A stretch of DNA of 64,000 nt from Lamellibrachia columna (lineage: Eukaryota > Annelida > Polychaeta > Sabellida > Siboglinidae), in NCBI GenBank assembly GCA_963662155.1, contig OY759267.1, forward strand, positions 34,700,976 through 34,764,975, read 5' to 3'. The position numbers and the translations under genes were made by a program. Of the stretch, positions 1-10,432 are shown piece after piece. The first letter of the stretch is position 1. Each line of letters begins with the position of its first letter. The notes beneath the pieces were generated by a model. It was given only the letters and a program-made list of their open reading frames with translations, searched no databases and had not been told where the DNA came from.

Positions 1-15
1 TTTTATATATATATA

Positions 16-1239
16 GTGGATATGATATATACAGTGGATTTGATATTTTGTCTCCGACAACTACAAGAAAAGTGCATTGAGCAGGACCGACCACTATACA
101 TGGTATTTGTCGACTTCACGAAGGCGTTTGATACAGTCGGAAGGGCCGGGCTATGGCAGCTACTGAGGAAATATGGATGCCCAGAGAAATTCACAACCAT
201 GATCGAGGGTCTACATATGGGAATGATGGCGAATGTGAGTGTTGGAGGGGAAGTCTCGGAAACGTTCGGTGTTACCAATGGTGTCAAGCAAGGCTGTGTA
301 CTGGCCCCCACGCTCTTCTCCATCTTCCTATCAGCAATGCTCGTCGAGGCTTTCCGAGGCATGGGAGATGGCGTCTATATACAGTCTAGACAGAGCGCTG
401 ACTTATTCAACGTCGCACACTTCAGAGCGAAGACCAAGACTACCCAGATACTTGTGAGAGAGCTGCTATACGCAGATAACAGTGCACTGGTTGCCCACTC
501 TGCTGAATAGATCCAGAGAATAGTGGATGCTTTCTCCGATGCATCAAAAAAGTTCGGCCTGAAGATTAACATCAAGAAGACGGAAGTGCTGTACCAACCC
601 AACTCTACAAGAACCCGAGAGGAGGATATCATGGTTGATGGAAACAAGCTGAACTCTGTTCCAGAATTCACCTACCTCGGAAGCGCTATATCAAGTGATG
701 GACGCGTTGATGCTGAAATACAGAGGAGGATGGCCAAGGCTAGTGCATCTTTCAGCCGATTACGCCAGAGACTCTGGAACAACCACCATGTGTCCACGCG
801 GGTCAAAGGCAAGATCTACCGCGCAATTGTGCTATCCACCTTACTATACGGAGCCGAGGCCTGGACAGTGTACAGACGACAAGTGAAAAAGCTGCATGCC
901 TTCATGATGCGACATCTGTGTTCGATCATGAGGCTAACCTGGAAGGACAAAGTGACAAACAAGGAAATACTCGGTCGGATAGGGCTGCCCTCTATGGAAG
1001 ATCTTCTGATCAAAAAGAATCTCCTATGGACTGGACACCTCATGAGGATGTCATCAGACAGGCTACCAAAGCAGATCCTCTATTCTCAATTGTCTTCTGG
1101 TCACAGACAGAGAGGACGCCCTCATCTTCGGTTCAAGGATACCATCAAGAGAAACCTCAAGCTGAGAGACATAAAGACCGACTCATGGACATCACTCTCA
1201 CAGCAGAGAACTAAATGGAGTGCGGCGGTCAAAAAATGA
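16..1239 (+). pseudogene. RTE-type LINE reverse transcriptase, 5'-truncated, one nonsense codon
   Basis: The frame encodes the palm and C-terminal part of a non-LTR reverse transcriptase, which copies element RNA into DNA at the target site. Visible blocks are the first catalytic Asp in VDFTKAFDTV, the NGVKQGCVLAP block, and a catalytic box that reads YADN instead of YADD, so one catalytic Asp is lost. A TAG at 508-510 interrupts the frame, which then continues in the same phase (VDAFSDASKKFGLKINIKKT, then the thumb and C-terminal part ending WSAAVKK). The endonuclease domain is missing because the window begins inside the gene. It is an inactive copy. The RTE assignment rests on this C-terminal architecture and the short ATG-repeat tail just after the stop codon. 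Confidence 0.85.
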
Positions 1240-1283
1240 AAGCAGTCTTTGTCGCATAGCGACTGACAGCATGATGATGATGA
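1240..1283 (+). repeat. 3' end of the RTE LINE with (ATG)n tail
   Basis: A very short 3' UTR follows the stop codon and ends in ATGATGATGATGA at 1271-1283. Short trinucleotide tails are typical 3' ends of RTE-clade LINEs. The sequence changes character directly after it, so 1283/1284 is the probable insertion boundary. Confidence 0.7.
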
Positions 1284-1331
1284 GTTACAGGGGCTCAAGC
1301 TGATTCAGTTGCCCGTGATTGGCATCAATAA

Positions 1332-1941
1332 GAGTGGACAGCAGCTTCGATGCTGACAATGCCAAGATCTACTCCAGGCATTTCACAGATGATTGTTTCA
1401 AACATGGTAAGTTTCTTGGTATTGTAATTAATTGGTTAATAACTGCTCAGTGATGTTGCAGATTTACATATATACTGGTTAAAGAGCCTGAATCAGTGAG
1501 TAACTGTGTCACTGTGTGTAAAGTTCTGTAAAGACTAAAGGCTAAGCTAAGTAGGCCCAACATGTATGTCTGTTTTATAGGTATAATAATATCAAAAAGT
1601 GTCTGTCTTCGCTTACTCTAGCTGCAGATAACTATATGAAATTATTTTCACAATCACGATTCTTCACAGGCACAGTTTCGGGGGTGGGGTGGGGGGGGGT
1701 AGTAGCTCAGCTGTTAATAATACACAGTGCTGAAGAAACTGAAATATTAAATACCAAAAATAATACAAAATGACAATGGCAACAATGAAACAATAGCAGT
1801 AAGAATAGTAATATGTGTATTATATATATATTTACATAACACAAAAATAACTATATATTTTTTTTGTACAGGTCCAAGTGGAACTCGAAGAACATTGATA
1901 CTTGGAAGTTTGCCAACCCTATGGATGCTATCCTATTGAAG
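1332..1941 (+). pseudogene. Broken THAP-like zinc-finger exons
   Basis: Two candidate exons (to 1406, with donor GTAAGT at 1407; and 1872-1941, after acceptor TACAG) join in phase. The first reads AKIYSRHFTDDCFKHG, which matches the C-terminal Cys-x2-His portion of THAP DNA-binding domains (usual form CSRHF). The second reads RTLILGSLPTLW, which matches the Leu-Pro-Thr segment that closes a THAP domain. A TGA follows shortly in the second exon, and the first Cys pair is absent. The THAP N-terminus would lie where the RTE LINE now ends, so the insertion may have removed it. THAP domains occur in host regulators and in P-element-like transposases; which one this was cannot be told. Confidence 0.45.
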
Positions 1942-3140
1942 GTATCCTGTCTTAATCAAATGTGTTTTCTTTTACTTCTTTCTGCTTTGACTATTTATCT
2001 TTTCTTGTCCTTTTTTTGAATTTGGTATATTTGATTGTCTAATCTGTGATTTTCCTTTGGGAAAATCAGGCACTTCCTCTGAGGACAACAAGTTGTGACA
2101 GCGCCACACTACCTAGTCTATTAATTAATTCCTAAGGAAGGTATTTTTTTCATAAACCAATCCTAAGACAGTAGTTTTGTCGTTTTTATGTTTCAGTCAT
2201 ACAGAGAGCCACCGCCAGAGTTTGATCATGTTGCATAGTTCAACTTTGAAGACATTGGCAAAGTTCGGCTTCCATGGTGCATCACAGAAACTCTGCAAAA
2301 ACTATTAAACTTGCAGTTGTTTTGGACAGTGTTGTCAAGCCGCAAGAAACCTCTACCTGGCAATTACATAAAACGGTTTATTTTTAACCACAACTGTTAT
2401 TTAGCAATATGTATTTGAAGTTGTGATTTGTCATGATACAGTTCCTGTATCATGCTCACACATGGGTATACAAACAAAACACTCATTAGTGACCCCCCAC
2501 ACACAAATTGTGGTCTGGAATTTGCATTATTACCATGCACGCATGCCATAATGCAAAAAGGCATACACCTTTGAAGCAAAGTGGATAACAAAGCTATGGA
2601 AGCCGTCGAAGGCTCAATGCTGAAGGTCTGATACTGGGTGGACGGCTTCCTGATGTCTGCACAGGGTCTTGTCCCTCACCAGCTTCTCGAGTGTGACTGC
2701 AGCTAGGAAGCTTAAACAAATAAGGTATTCAACATCAGGAATTAAGTATTCAATGTTCAACATTACTCAACAGTATTTGTGCAATAAAATAAAATATATA
2801 ATACGCTTTGTAATAAAACATTACATAATTATATATTTTGAATTAAATCTTAATTATATATTTTGAGTTAAATCTTATATTACTTTATTAATGAAGAGAT
2901 TATGTACCATGTGATGATGGTTGTTAGAACATTCGCACGCACAGTCGCACACATGCAAATATTAAAAGTAGTAGTATCCATCAGGCATGAGAATAGGGTT
3001 GGTGGTTTTTAAAAAGTTGTTCGCCTAAGGGTAGCAATTTTGTGTGATGGCCAAAGACCGGCAGTGTTTTGCTACACTTTCACTGAAATAAGCCATATAC
3101 GTTTCCCCTTGATATCAATCAGTCAGATAGTTAGGCCTAC
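1942..3140. other. Non-coding, AT-rich; no gene recognised
   Basis: No convincing gene is seen. A stretch at 2196-2370 keeps a short open frame with one stop (…FNFEDIGKVRLPW…) after an acceptor-like TTTCAG and could be a further exon of the broken THAP-like gene, but it matches nothing I recognise. The rest is AT-rich. Confidence 0.4.
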
Positions 3141-4073
3141 CTGCTCTCTTTGTCTTGGAGATGACTGTTGTTTGTCGCTTCTTGGACTTGGTCTTGGGTG
3201 TACGTCGAACATTCGACGCAGAAAATGTTGTTGGGATGACATCTGGCTTGAAGGAACGTCTTTTACGGTACGATAGCCTATGGCTATGCTCGGCCATCAG
3301 ATTTATAGCTGCACTTGATGTGGCCTATGGACATAATCAATCAGTTATCTTACAAAAGGTAGACATGCATGTTCAGATTACCCAGAAGCAGATAAAATCA
3401 TATTACACAGAGGCGGAGAAAAATGTTGCCATAACTACTGTCTCTCTACTCCCTGCTGTCCTGACACAAACAACCGTTAATACAGAACATGCAATCCAAT
3501 TCTTGGGATACACATTCACCTTAATTCTTCAATATGTTCTAAGAGATTAGAGCAAGTTCGAACAGCTATAGCTATTAATAATATTGCATTAAAACATGCG
3601 TGATCATTTCACACACAGGTGTGGCTAAAATGCCATTGCCATTGGTAAAAAAAACACGATTATTAATTCTACTGTTATTATTCAGTATTGTATTTACACT
3701 CACCTTGGACACATGGGGTTTGTTTATTTCCTTTGCTCTTAAGACCTTCACATCAAGTTGATCATTCATTTGAGAAAAATGTTCCTGCACACACACAGAA
3801 GCTAAATTGTCATATATTAAGGAATGAGTCATTCAATTCCTAAGCTACTATAGCATATTAGCATATACTCAAACGCTGGCTGAGGCTGAGCCTGAGATGT
3901 CCCCTGCTAAAAATCCAGCCGCCTCAAAGGCATATCATTTAATAAATTCGCACATTATTTTCTTGAAAGAAAGATATAGTCCATGCCTAGAGGTGCTTTC
4001 ACTTAAAATGTAAACTGTACAACAAAATCAACATTTAACTTACCGCAAGAATCGCACCGATGTCAAGCTCCAT
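3141..4073 (-). CDS. Candidate three-exon gene start, basic protein of unknown function
   Basis: Three minus-strand exons join without a phase break. Exon 1 is 4073-4044 (ATG, 10 codons, donor GTAAGT). Exon 2 is 3784-3704 (27 codons, acceptor TGTGCAG, donor GTGAGT). Exon 3 is 3324-3141 (184 nt, acceptor CCATAG, donor GTAGGC). The product so far is about 98 residues, starting MELDIGAILA, and its third exon is very basic. The segment RRSFKPDVIPTTF resembles the end of THAP domains, but the THAP cysteines are absent, so this may be chance. A CCGGAAGT motif (ETS-factor type, common in metazoan housekeeping promoters) sits about 15 bases upstream of the ATG, which argues for a host gene. Later exons were not found. 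I do not recognise the family. Confidence 0.5.
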
Positions 4074-4087
4074 GTTGCGAAGTGAGA

Positions 4088-4095
4088 CCGGAAGT
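4088..4095. promoter_or_regulatory. ETS-type promoter motif upstream of the 4073 (-) start
   Basis: CCGGAAGT lies just upstream of the minus-strand ATG at 4073. ETS/GABP-like sites close to transcription starts are frequent in animal CpG-type promoters. This is motif evidence only. Confidence 0.35.
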
Positions 4096-4522
4096 AAACA
4101 ATACAAATTGTCGAGCCCAAGCAGCTAACACAAACTCCACCACATTCAATAAATAACAACAGGCAATATTGTGTTAGTCAAAATGTATGCTTTGGTCATG
4201 CACCATACCAAAGTGTATGTTGCAATTCAAGGTATTTCCATGCAATAGTAAAACTTACATTTTTCGAGATGTGTTGAATCCTTCAGTTTTTTTCAAAGTG
4301 TCGTCTGCTGTAGTCAATCTTATGCAGTTGTGTCTGTCAGCCCATGCTGAGTGATGTCTTCGAATGTCGATTGATGTATAGCTCACAAGGTGGCACCATG
4401 TGCCAGTCATGGTCCATTGTCTGTTGGTGGTTTCTTGTATTGTGGTTGCAGGTCTATGAGTGATGAAACTGGGAGAAAGTAGAAAGTTCACATTTGTTAG
4501 AAGTGTTCTGTTTTCTGTTTGT

Positions 4523-6767
4523 TTAAAAATCTACCCTCTGCTTTCTGCTGGCATAACTGTGATCAGCACACTTTCGTGATTGCAATGAATAAGGATGATC
4601 TTCGCTGTTTGCAGTTGGCAGTGTTGTCTTTCTGCGGCGACTCCTTGTGACCACTGGCTTAACTACTGCTGCTGGCCTTTTCTTCCCTTTACGAGTAGAT
4701 GGTTTGGGTTCAAGCTGACACTTCAGGTATCGATCTTCTGGACCGCGGTTTCTGTTTGAATCGAAGTAGTTCTGCATGCGCTTTAACTTGGTATGACGGA
4801 TATGCAGACGCACTGATGATCGACGTTTGTATTGTCTCTGGTATTCCACCTCATGCTGGATTTGCTTGACAGCTCTAGCGACCTGTTCACCTCTCGTAAT
4901 AGGACAATATACATTCTCCAATTTGCGCAGCATTGAATTCCCCGCTCCATAATTTATGCGATCGATCACTGAACTCACTCGTCCATGTGCATTTCTACTG
5001 AATTTAACATTCTTTGGCAATGAAGCACTGAATGATCGGTTAATGGATTCATTCTTGTCAGTTGTAAGTCTGTGTCATGTCATCTGGAGTGCTGAATTTC
5101 CAAGTCGCATTTCTATTAATCCTTCAAGTGTTGCTCGGTCTTCATCTGTCATATTGAGTCGAGTCAGGCCACATGCCTTCAAATGCTGTGACCTTTTCCA
5201 CCAGTTGTTTCGCTTACCTCCACGACAGACAATTCCATGTCACTGACAGTTCTGACATGAGCCAGAATAACAGTCCAGTGTTGCTTGGATTATCTTTGGC
5301 ATCTTAGTAGTTATCATTATAATATCACCAGCATAAAGTGTGTGCATATCTATGTAGATTTTCTGGCATCGTGTTCTTACATCCTTTGCAAACATTTTCT
5401 TGTTTTCAGCTCTCACCATGGCATTCTCTCCCAGGAACATTCTGGATGAAAAAAATGCTCTCATGATATGTCGGAACTGTGTTTGACCGAGATGTGTTGT
5501 GTCAGCCTGCCGTTCTGCCTCGATTGTTGGCATGGCATCCTGTAACCCATGAAATGCTTTCACATCACCATATGTTGCAACGAATTTTAGTACGACTTGT
5601 TGCTGGGCAAAGCTCACTCCGATTTGACGGCCTATTTCATATTCTGATATTGGATCGACCACACAAATCGTGGCTGTACATCCTTGATGTCCTGGGCACG
5701 ACACATTTTGACCTTAATTGTGAAGTGATGAGCCTAGTCTGCATAGCTTGTTCTCCATGTGAAAACCTAGAATCTCATGCTTGTCCGTCTGCCATTCAAT
5801 CGTGGTTCCCACTGCTTGACTTGCACTCTGTCCACAACCGTAGCTTTTTCAGGGATGTTGAGTTGTACCTCACATCCATGCTTATATTGATTGGTACATT
5901 TGCTGGAAGACCACGCAGAACATTTATCTCTCTGGTTTTTTCCCTCTTCTGCTGTAAGTCATCAGTCGTGGACTGAGAGGTAATTGTGGCAACCCGGTTG
6001 GATTTCCTTTGCATCCCGCTTCGACTTGGGGGAGGTGTGTTTGTTGTTGTCAGAATGTGTCGCAACTTTGTGTTTCCCATCGTTGTATCTTGTAGTCCTA
6101 CATGGATGGCTACATTTGGAGCACACGGTTTCTGACCACGACTGCCAGTGTTTACTTCGGAATACAGTTTGTACATACGTGACTTGTAGTGACAGGCTTT
6201 ACAGGACAATGACTGTTGCCAACACAAACCAATTTTTTTCTCGTGTACTTCGAAGTGTGGAAGAATACATGTGTCCTCTCTGCTAGCATTCTCTTTAAAG
6301 CAATCATTCCACATTGCTGCACTTTTGTCTACACTAAGTAGACGCATTTCAGAAACTGCATGAGTATCTGCCTGTTCGTCAGCTTGAAGATAGATGTCTG
6401 TTAGGTCAGGGCATTGATCAAGCTGTGGCCGTAGAATTTTGCTCGTGCCTGGCCAGCCCTCTGCGTCGGAAACTGCCAGCAATCCTGAAGGAGTGGTTTG
6501 CACCACTCTGTCAAAGTCATCCTGGCTTAGCCGTGGCAACCAAACCCCACTGCTAACCCCACTGGGTTCCTGTTGGATTGGTGCATCTGATGGTTTGTGG
6601 TAACAGTGGCCGGTCTTGAAGCCGCCAATTTTCATCTTAATTCCACCAGCAGGTGGACATTTCTCCTCACTCTTTCTACTACTACTACCACTACTACTAT
6701 CATGTGTGGTCTCCTCCATTGTAAAATCCCAGGTAAATCCAAGTAAAATTACTAATGAAAGTGACAA
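4523..6767 (-). pseudogene. Decayed Mutator-like transposase
   Basis: Three reading-frame blocks lie in order on the minus strand: 6767-5796 (N-terminal and central), 5704-5240, and 5020-4523 (C-terminal). They follow the layout of large animal proteins that carry a Mutator-like transposase domain. Markers are a TTTNTPPPSRSGMQ block, RGLP…DVRYN, CPGHQGCTA, QADTHLG-like QADTTHLGQ, ATLDCYSGSCQNC, GGKRNNWWKRS, then SASLPKNVKFSRN and a basic tail. A stop (TGA) lies directly after SCQNCQ although the frame goes on coherently (HGIVCRGGKRNNW). At least two frameshifts occur, near 5710-5790 and near 5040-5080. The element cannot make transposase. A related N-terminal piece lies at 24453 on the other strand. 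Terminal repeats were not found. Confidence 0.75.
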
Positions 6768-8039
6768 AACCGTTATCTGAATGCAAAGACGTCTAATCCG
6801 CCTGAGAACCCAGATGACAGTGACAGGAGACCAGTATATCAGGGGGGGACATATTCAAACTAGTGCAGCCTCCCTCTGATAAGTTACATCAAAGCAGAAC
6901 AAGTCACATTATAATATAATTACTTAGCAGTCAACTTTTGTTTATTTCAGTTAATTAGACACAGTCACCTTTACTCAAGTCCATGTGAAGAGCACACATC
7001 TATTGGGAGTTGAGAAAATCCTGGACAGGCCCAGCTGTTATCTGATATGGCCTAGTGATATGACCTAACTGTTCCACATGGAAGGTGAGTTGTTTCTAAG
7101 GACTCCACTAAGTAGGTTATGTAATGTTGTGCAATTCGACAAGTTGAGGTGTCTGGCTTTTCAGTAATCCACACTCAAAAGTGATATTTGGGTCTGTTTA
7201 CATAGGTGTATTGTGGCACCAGGTAAAAAAAATTATTATAATTTTCAGTATGCAATAACAACTGGCTATATAGAATTTGATTACAGAACACATGCTGGAC
7301 TATTCCAAAAATTATGTTACAAGTTCAGGGGGTCTCTCATCAGTGTGCTCATGATTGCACCGAGGAACTCCTCCGGTGCATCTGCCATGTGATGATCCTC
7401 CGACTGTTGCTGCACGGACAGTGTCTGTGACAAACCATCATCACTGTCTGTCATTATCTATCTCATAACAAGTTTTGTTCCTAAAACAAAGCCTAAGCTG
7501 GGCAAGTGTGTTTTTTCTACTCCACCCAAAATCTGGAACAAACTCAAAACAGAAAACACCTTTTTTAAATCGCATTTACACCGTAAATCCTCGTCGATCC
7601 CTCGTTCTGATGATGACTTCTGTGCGTACCCATTCATGATATAATTCTTCATGTTTCTGGTTTGTAGTGCTTCTGAGTTCGGGTTACTGATGATTTAGGG
7701 ACTATAGAATTAAGTTTATCATTATTATCCTCAAACCTTGTCAATCTCTATTTAAGTGTTACCATTAAACCATTGCTGTGTTATTTTATGATGTACACAT
7801 ATATCACAGTCCATGAATAAATGTGGAAATGGAAAAAATTGCATCATTTAATACATTCTGATTATGCACAATGATTGATTTTTTTATTTTATTCAGTTAT
7901 TGTTTTACATATGTACAAGACATGTATAAAATAACAAAGAGGATAACACATAACAGCACACTAAAGGAAAAACAAGTAGGTTTGGCAACATAAGAAAAGA
8001 TGTGATTACTGAATTTTGAGCAACTAGACATTTATATAA
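6768..8039. other. Non-coding interval
   Basis: No gene is supported. Short open frames at 7321-7455 and 7458-7652 (-) lack recognisable motifs and splice signals, and the remainder is AT-rich intergenic sequence. Confidence 0.4.
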
Positions 8040-8047
8040 ATGCTGGG

Positions 8048-9330
8048 CAGGGTTGGCTTTCTTCCGGGAAGAAAGGTATTTCTTCCCTTCCGTGGGAAGA
8101 AACATGGGAAAAAAGTGAAGAAACACCTTTCTTCCCGGAAGAAATGGAAGAAACTAGGAAGAAACTGGGAATAAAGGTGTGTTATTCTTTATTGCATCAC
8201 TGTCAGCAACTATAATATAGTTTAATACAATAAACACACAACCCCTGACAGTGTTCATACTTCAAAGTATAACATTTACAGAAGTTAAGAGAATAATATT
8301 TACATTAAAATCAGCACAATGTTCTCACAATTAGCACAATGTTCGTATCAGGTCACACACAATCTTCACATCAGGTATATAGCACACTGTTCATGTCAAA
8401 CAGCAGTTAATAATCAATCTCAAGATCACCTCTCAGGAGACGGAAACAGAACACTAACTTTCCTGCAGTTTGATTTCCTAGTCTGTTCCTAATTTTGCTG
8501 TGGATCTGTCCAAAGTTGGAAAATATACGCTCTACTGAGGCTGAGGCAGCTGGTGCCTGTAGAAGACGTATCACAAAGTCTACAAAGTCAGAATTTACAC
8601 CACTGGATTTAGTTGCTTTCCACCAGGTAACTGGATCCATCCGAAGTGCTGCCTCATTGAAAAATGCAGCAGGGTATGGTGTGGATTTGGCTTGAAAGGC
8701 AATCAGCTCAGTGATGAAGGCAGGACTCTTGGACACAATAAAGTCATTAACAATCTCCAATTGGCCAGCAGAGAGTTTAACACCCTGATATGCTGGATGT
8801 AGTTTGTAGGCTGTAAAGTGTTCTGGTATGATTGCTTGCTTAAACCGTTTCGTGACAAGGGTCGTGTGCACTGGTGACTGAAGATTGGGATTATCCAGAA
8901 GAGACAGCCATGTATGACACGCTGATGCCAGAGAGGAGTAGTCTGCTTGGCAAGCATCAATAGCATGTGCTACAGGGCGAAGCAGGTCTGCCATGTCCTT
9001 GGCATTCCTATAGATATTGATATCCTGTATCTTTTTGGCAATGGTTTGGTCAATCTCATCCTCATGGTCCTGGACAATCTTAATGTAGCTGGCTCTGTTG
9101 GCAATATAGCTGTCCAAACAGGTGAGTTGGGACTTCCACCGTGTTTCTCCAGGGAGCTGTGGTTTCTTACTTTCGGCACACTCAGACAGAAAAAATTTGA
9201 CAAAAACCGGGTTTCTGGGTTTCTTCCATTTCTTCCCAGTAGTAGGGAAGAAAGGTATTTCTTCCGTATCGGAAATAACCGGGAAAAAACCACGGTTTTT
9301 TCCCTATAGGGAAGAAACCTGCCAACCCTG
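8048..9330. mobile_element. hAT-type DNA transposon, internally deleted, with 8-bp TSD
   Basis: The element begins CAGGGTTGGC (8048) and ends GCCAACCCTG (9330), giving a perfect 10-bp terminal inverted repeat. It is flanked by the 8-bp direct repeat ATGCTGGG (8040-8047 and 9331-9338), the target-site length typical of hAT transposons. Both subterminal zones are packed with TTTCTTCC/GGAAGAAA in both orientations (8060-8175 and 9205-9315), the kind of repeats hAT transposases bind. At 1283 bp it is far shorter than an autonomous hAT, and it retains only the transposase 3' part (8407-9117, minus). The intact target duplication argues that this element inserted as a unit. Confidence 0.9.
8407..9117 (-). 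pseudogene. hAT transposase C-terminal fragment (dimerisation domain)
   Basis: This 236-residue fragment ends with the hAT C-terminal dimerisation domain: LLQAPAASASVERIFSNFGQ, then SKIRNRLGNQTAGKLVF, the most conserved part of the superfamily, which mediates transposase oligomerisation. Upstream residues match the RNase-H-like fold's C-terminal helices, but the BED zinc finger and first catalytic Asp regions are absent. Full hAT transposases run 600-800 residues. The coding frame opens into the subterminal repeats with no start region, so an internal deletion removed the 5' half. The fragment probably cannot catalyse transposition. Confidence 0.85.
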
Positions 9331-9596
9331 ATGCTGGGTGTAACATCACAGACAAATTAATTAAGGCCAGGCTAAACCCCAAAAATTGAATAAAATACAT
9401 TTTTTTTTTAATTCATTTATTTTACCTGACATTATCATTCTAAGCACCCACAGAGTATCAAACTTGAATAAAGTAAATAAATACTAGAAAATTTGCATTT
9501 TATCCATAGCCTGTTGTGTAATATTTACCTAATTAAATATGCATAATTTAAAAATTAAGATTTTTGCGATCTACTCCACCAATTTACACTTGGTTT
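9331..9596. other. Short AT-rich spacer between the hAT element and repeat A
   Basis: Only the hAT target-site duplicate (9331-9338) and AT-rich sequence are present. No gene is seen. Confidence 0.5.
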
Positions 9597-10396
9597 TTGG
9601 GTTCAGCACTCAGTTACATTTCCCATTGGTGGCCATGTTAACGTTTTGCATGATTATAAGAAAACTTGACCATCAAAAATTCTGAAATTTCTTACCTGCC
9701 GTCATCATCATTTCTTTGACATGTTGATGGAGTTTAGTCAAAATTAGACATTTCTAACTCTTTTAAAATGGCTGAACGTGTCATGCCCATCAATGTTTAC
9801 CAATTTCTGCATGAATTACTACGCACACGTGCATTGTGGTGAAAACAATTGCCAAAAATCCTTCCGCCTATTGAAATCACCTAAAAATCCACAGTTACAC
9901 TGCCAAAATGTTCTACAAGCAAACCTGCCAATGTGCCTGCTCAAATGCAGTTATGTCAGATGATATGATTTTTTTTAAATGACACATACCTAAAATTACT
10001 GTGCCCTACATTCGTCTGTAACACACCAGGAAGTCTAACTGGGGCATGATCCCTTTTACCAAACTGTACAGAACCGATCCTAGAGCATCCTTAATAAAGT
10101 TGGCAAGATGTTGTGAAAGCTTGATTTTTATTGGTTGTTAGTTGTACAGCAACATAGGCAGCGCTCCTGGATTAGCCAATCACAGAGAAGCTTAGAACTG
10201 CACTTTGGCTGGATCTCACTTCCTGTTCAGAAACCGCGTGTGAGCATCTACTGGAGAAATTGTTGTGATATAAGTTCGTTTTTGCCTATATTTACATGTT
10301 GTGAACATTCAACCACACTTCACCGAGAACCACCAGGACTCAGGTATGTATAGAGTGATGTAATTATTATAAATATGAATATTTTGTTCAATTAGC
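9597..10396 (+). repeat. Left copy of ~0.8-kb direct repeat 'A' flanking the tandem array
   Basis: This ~800-bp block recurs nearly identically at 22449-23246, the other side of the tandem array. The two copies start at GTTCAGCACTCAGTTAC and share sequence up to TTCAATTAGC, then diverge. They differ by only a handful of substitutions. Inside are a CCAAT-type motif (TTAGCCAATCACAG, about 10170) and a strong splice-donor match ACTCAG/GTATGT at 10343/10344, so the block could carry a promoter and first exon. Downstream of this left copy there is no matching transposase exon, only the array. Confidence 0.85.
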
Positions 10397-10432
10397 TCAA
10401 CACACCAGGAAGTCTAACTGGGGCATGATCCC
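10397..10432 (+). repeat. Junction fragment copied from inside repeat A
   Basis: About 33 bases here (from ACACACCAGGAAG to GCATGATCCC) repeat an internal piece of repeat A located near 10020-10052, and they abut the first base of the tandem array. This is a scar of the rearrangement that joined A to the array. Confidence 0.75.

Noticed and set aside
1675..1705. G-rich tract as a quadruplex regulator
   Set aside because: It is a single impure poly-G run with no nearby gene start to regulate.
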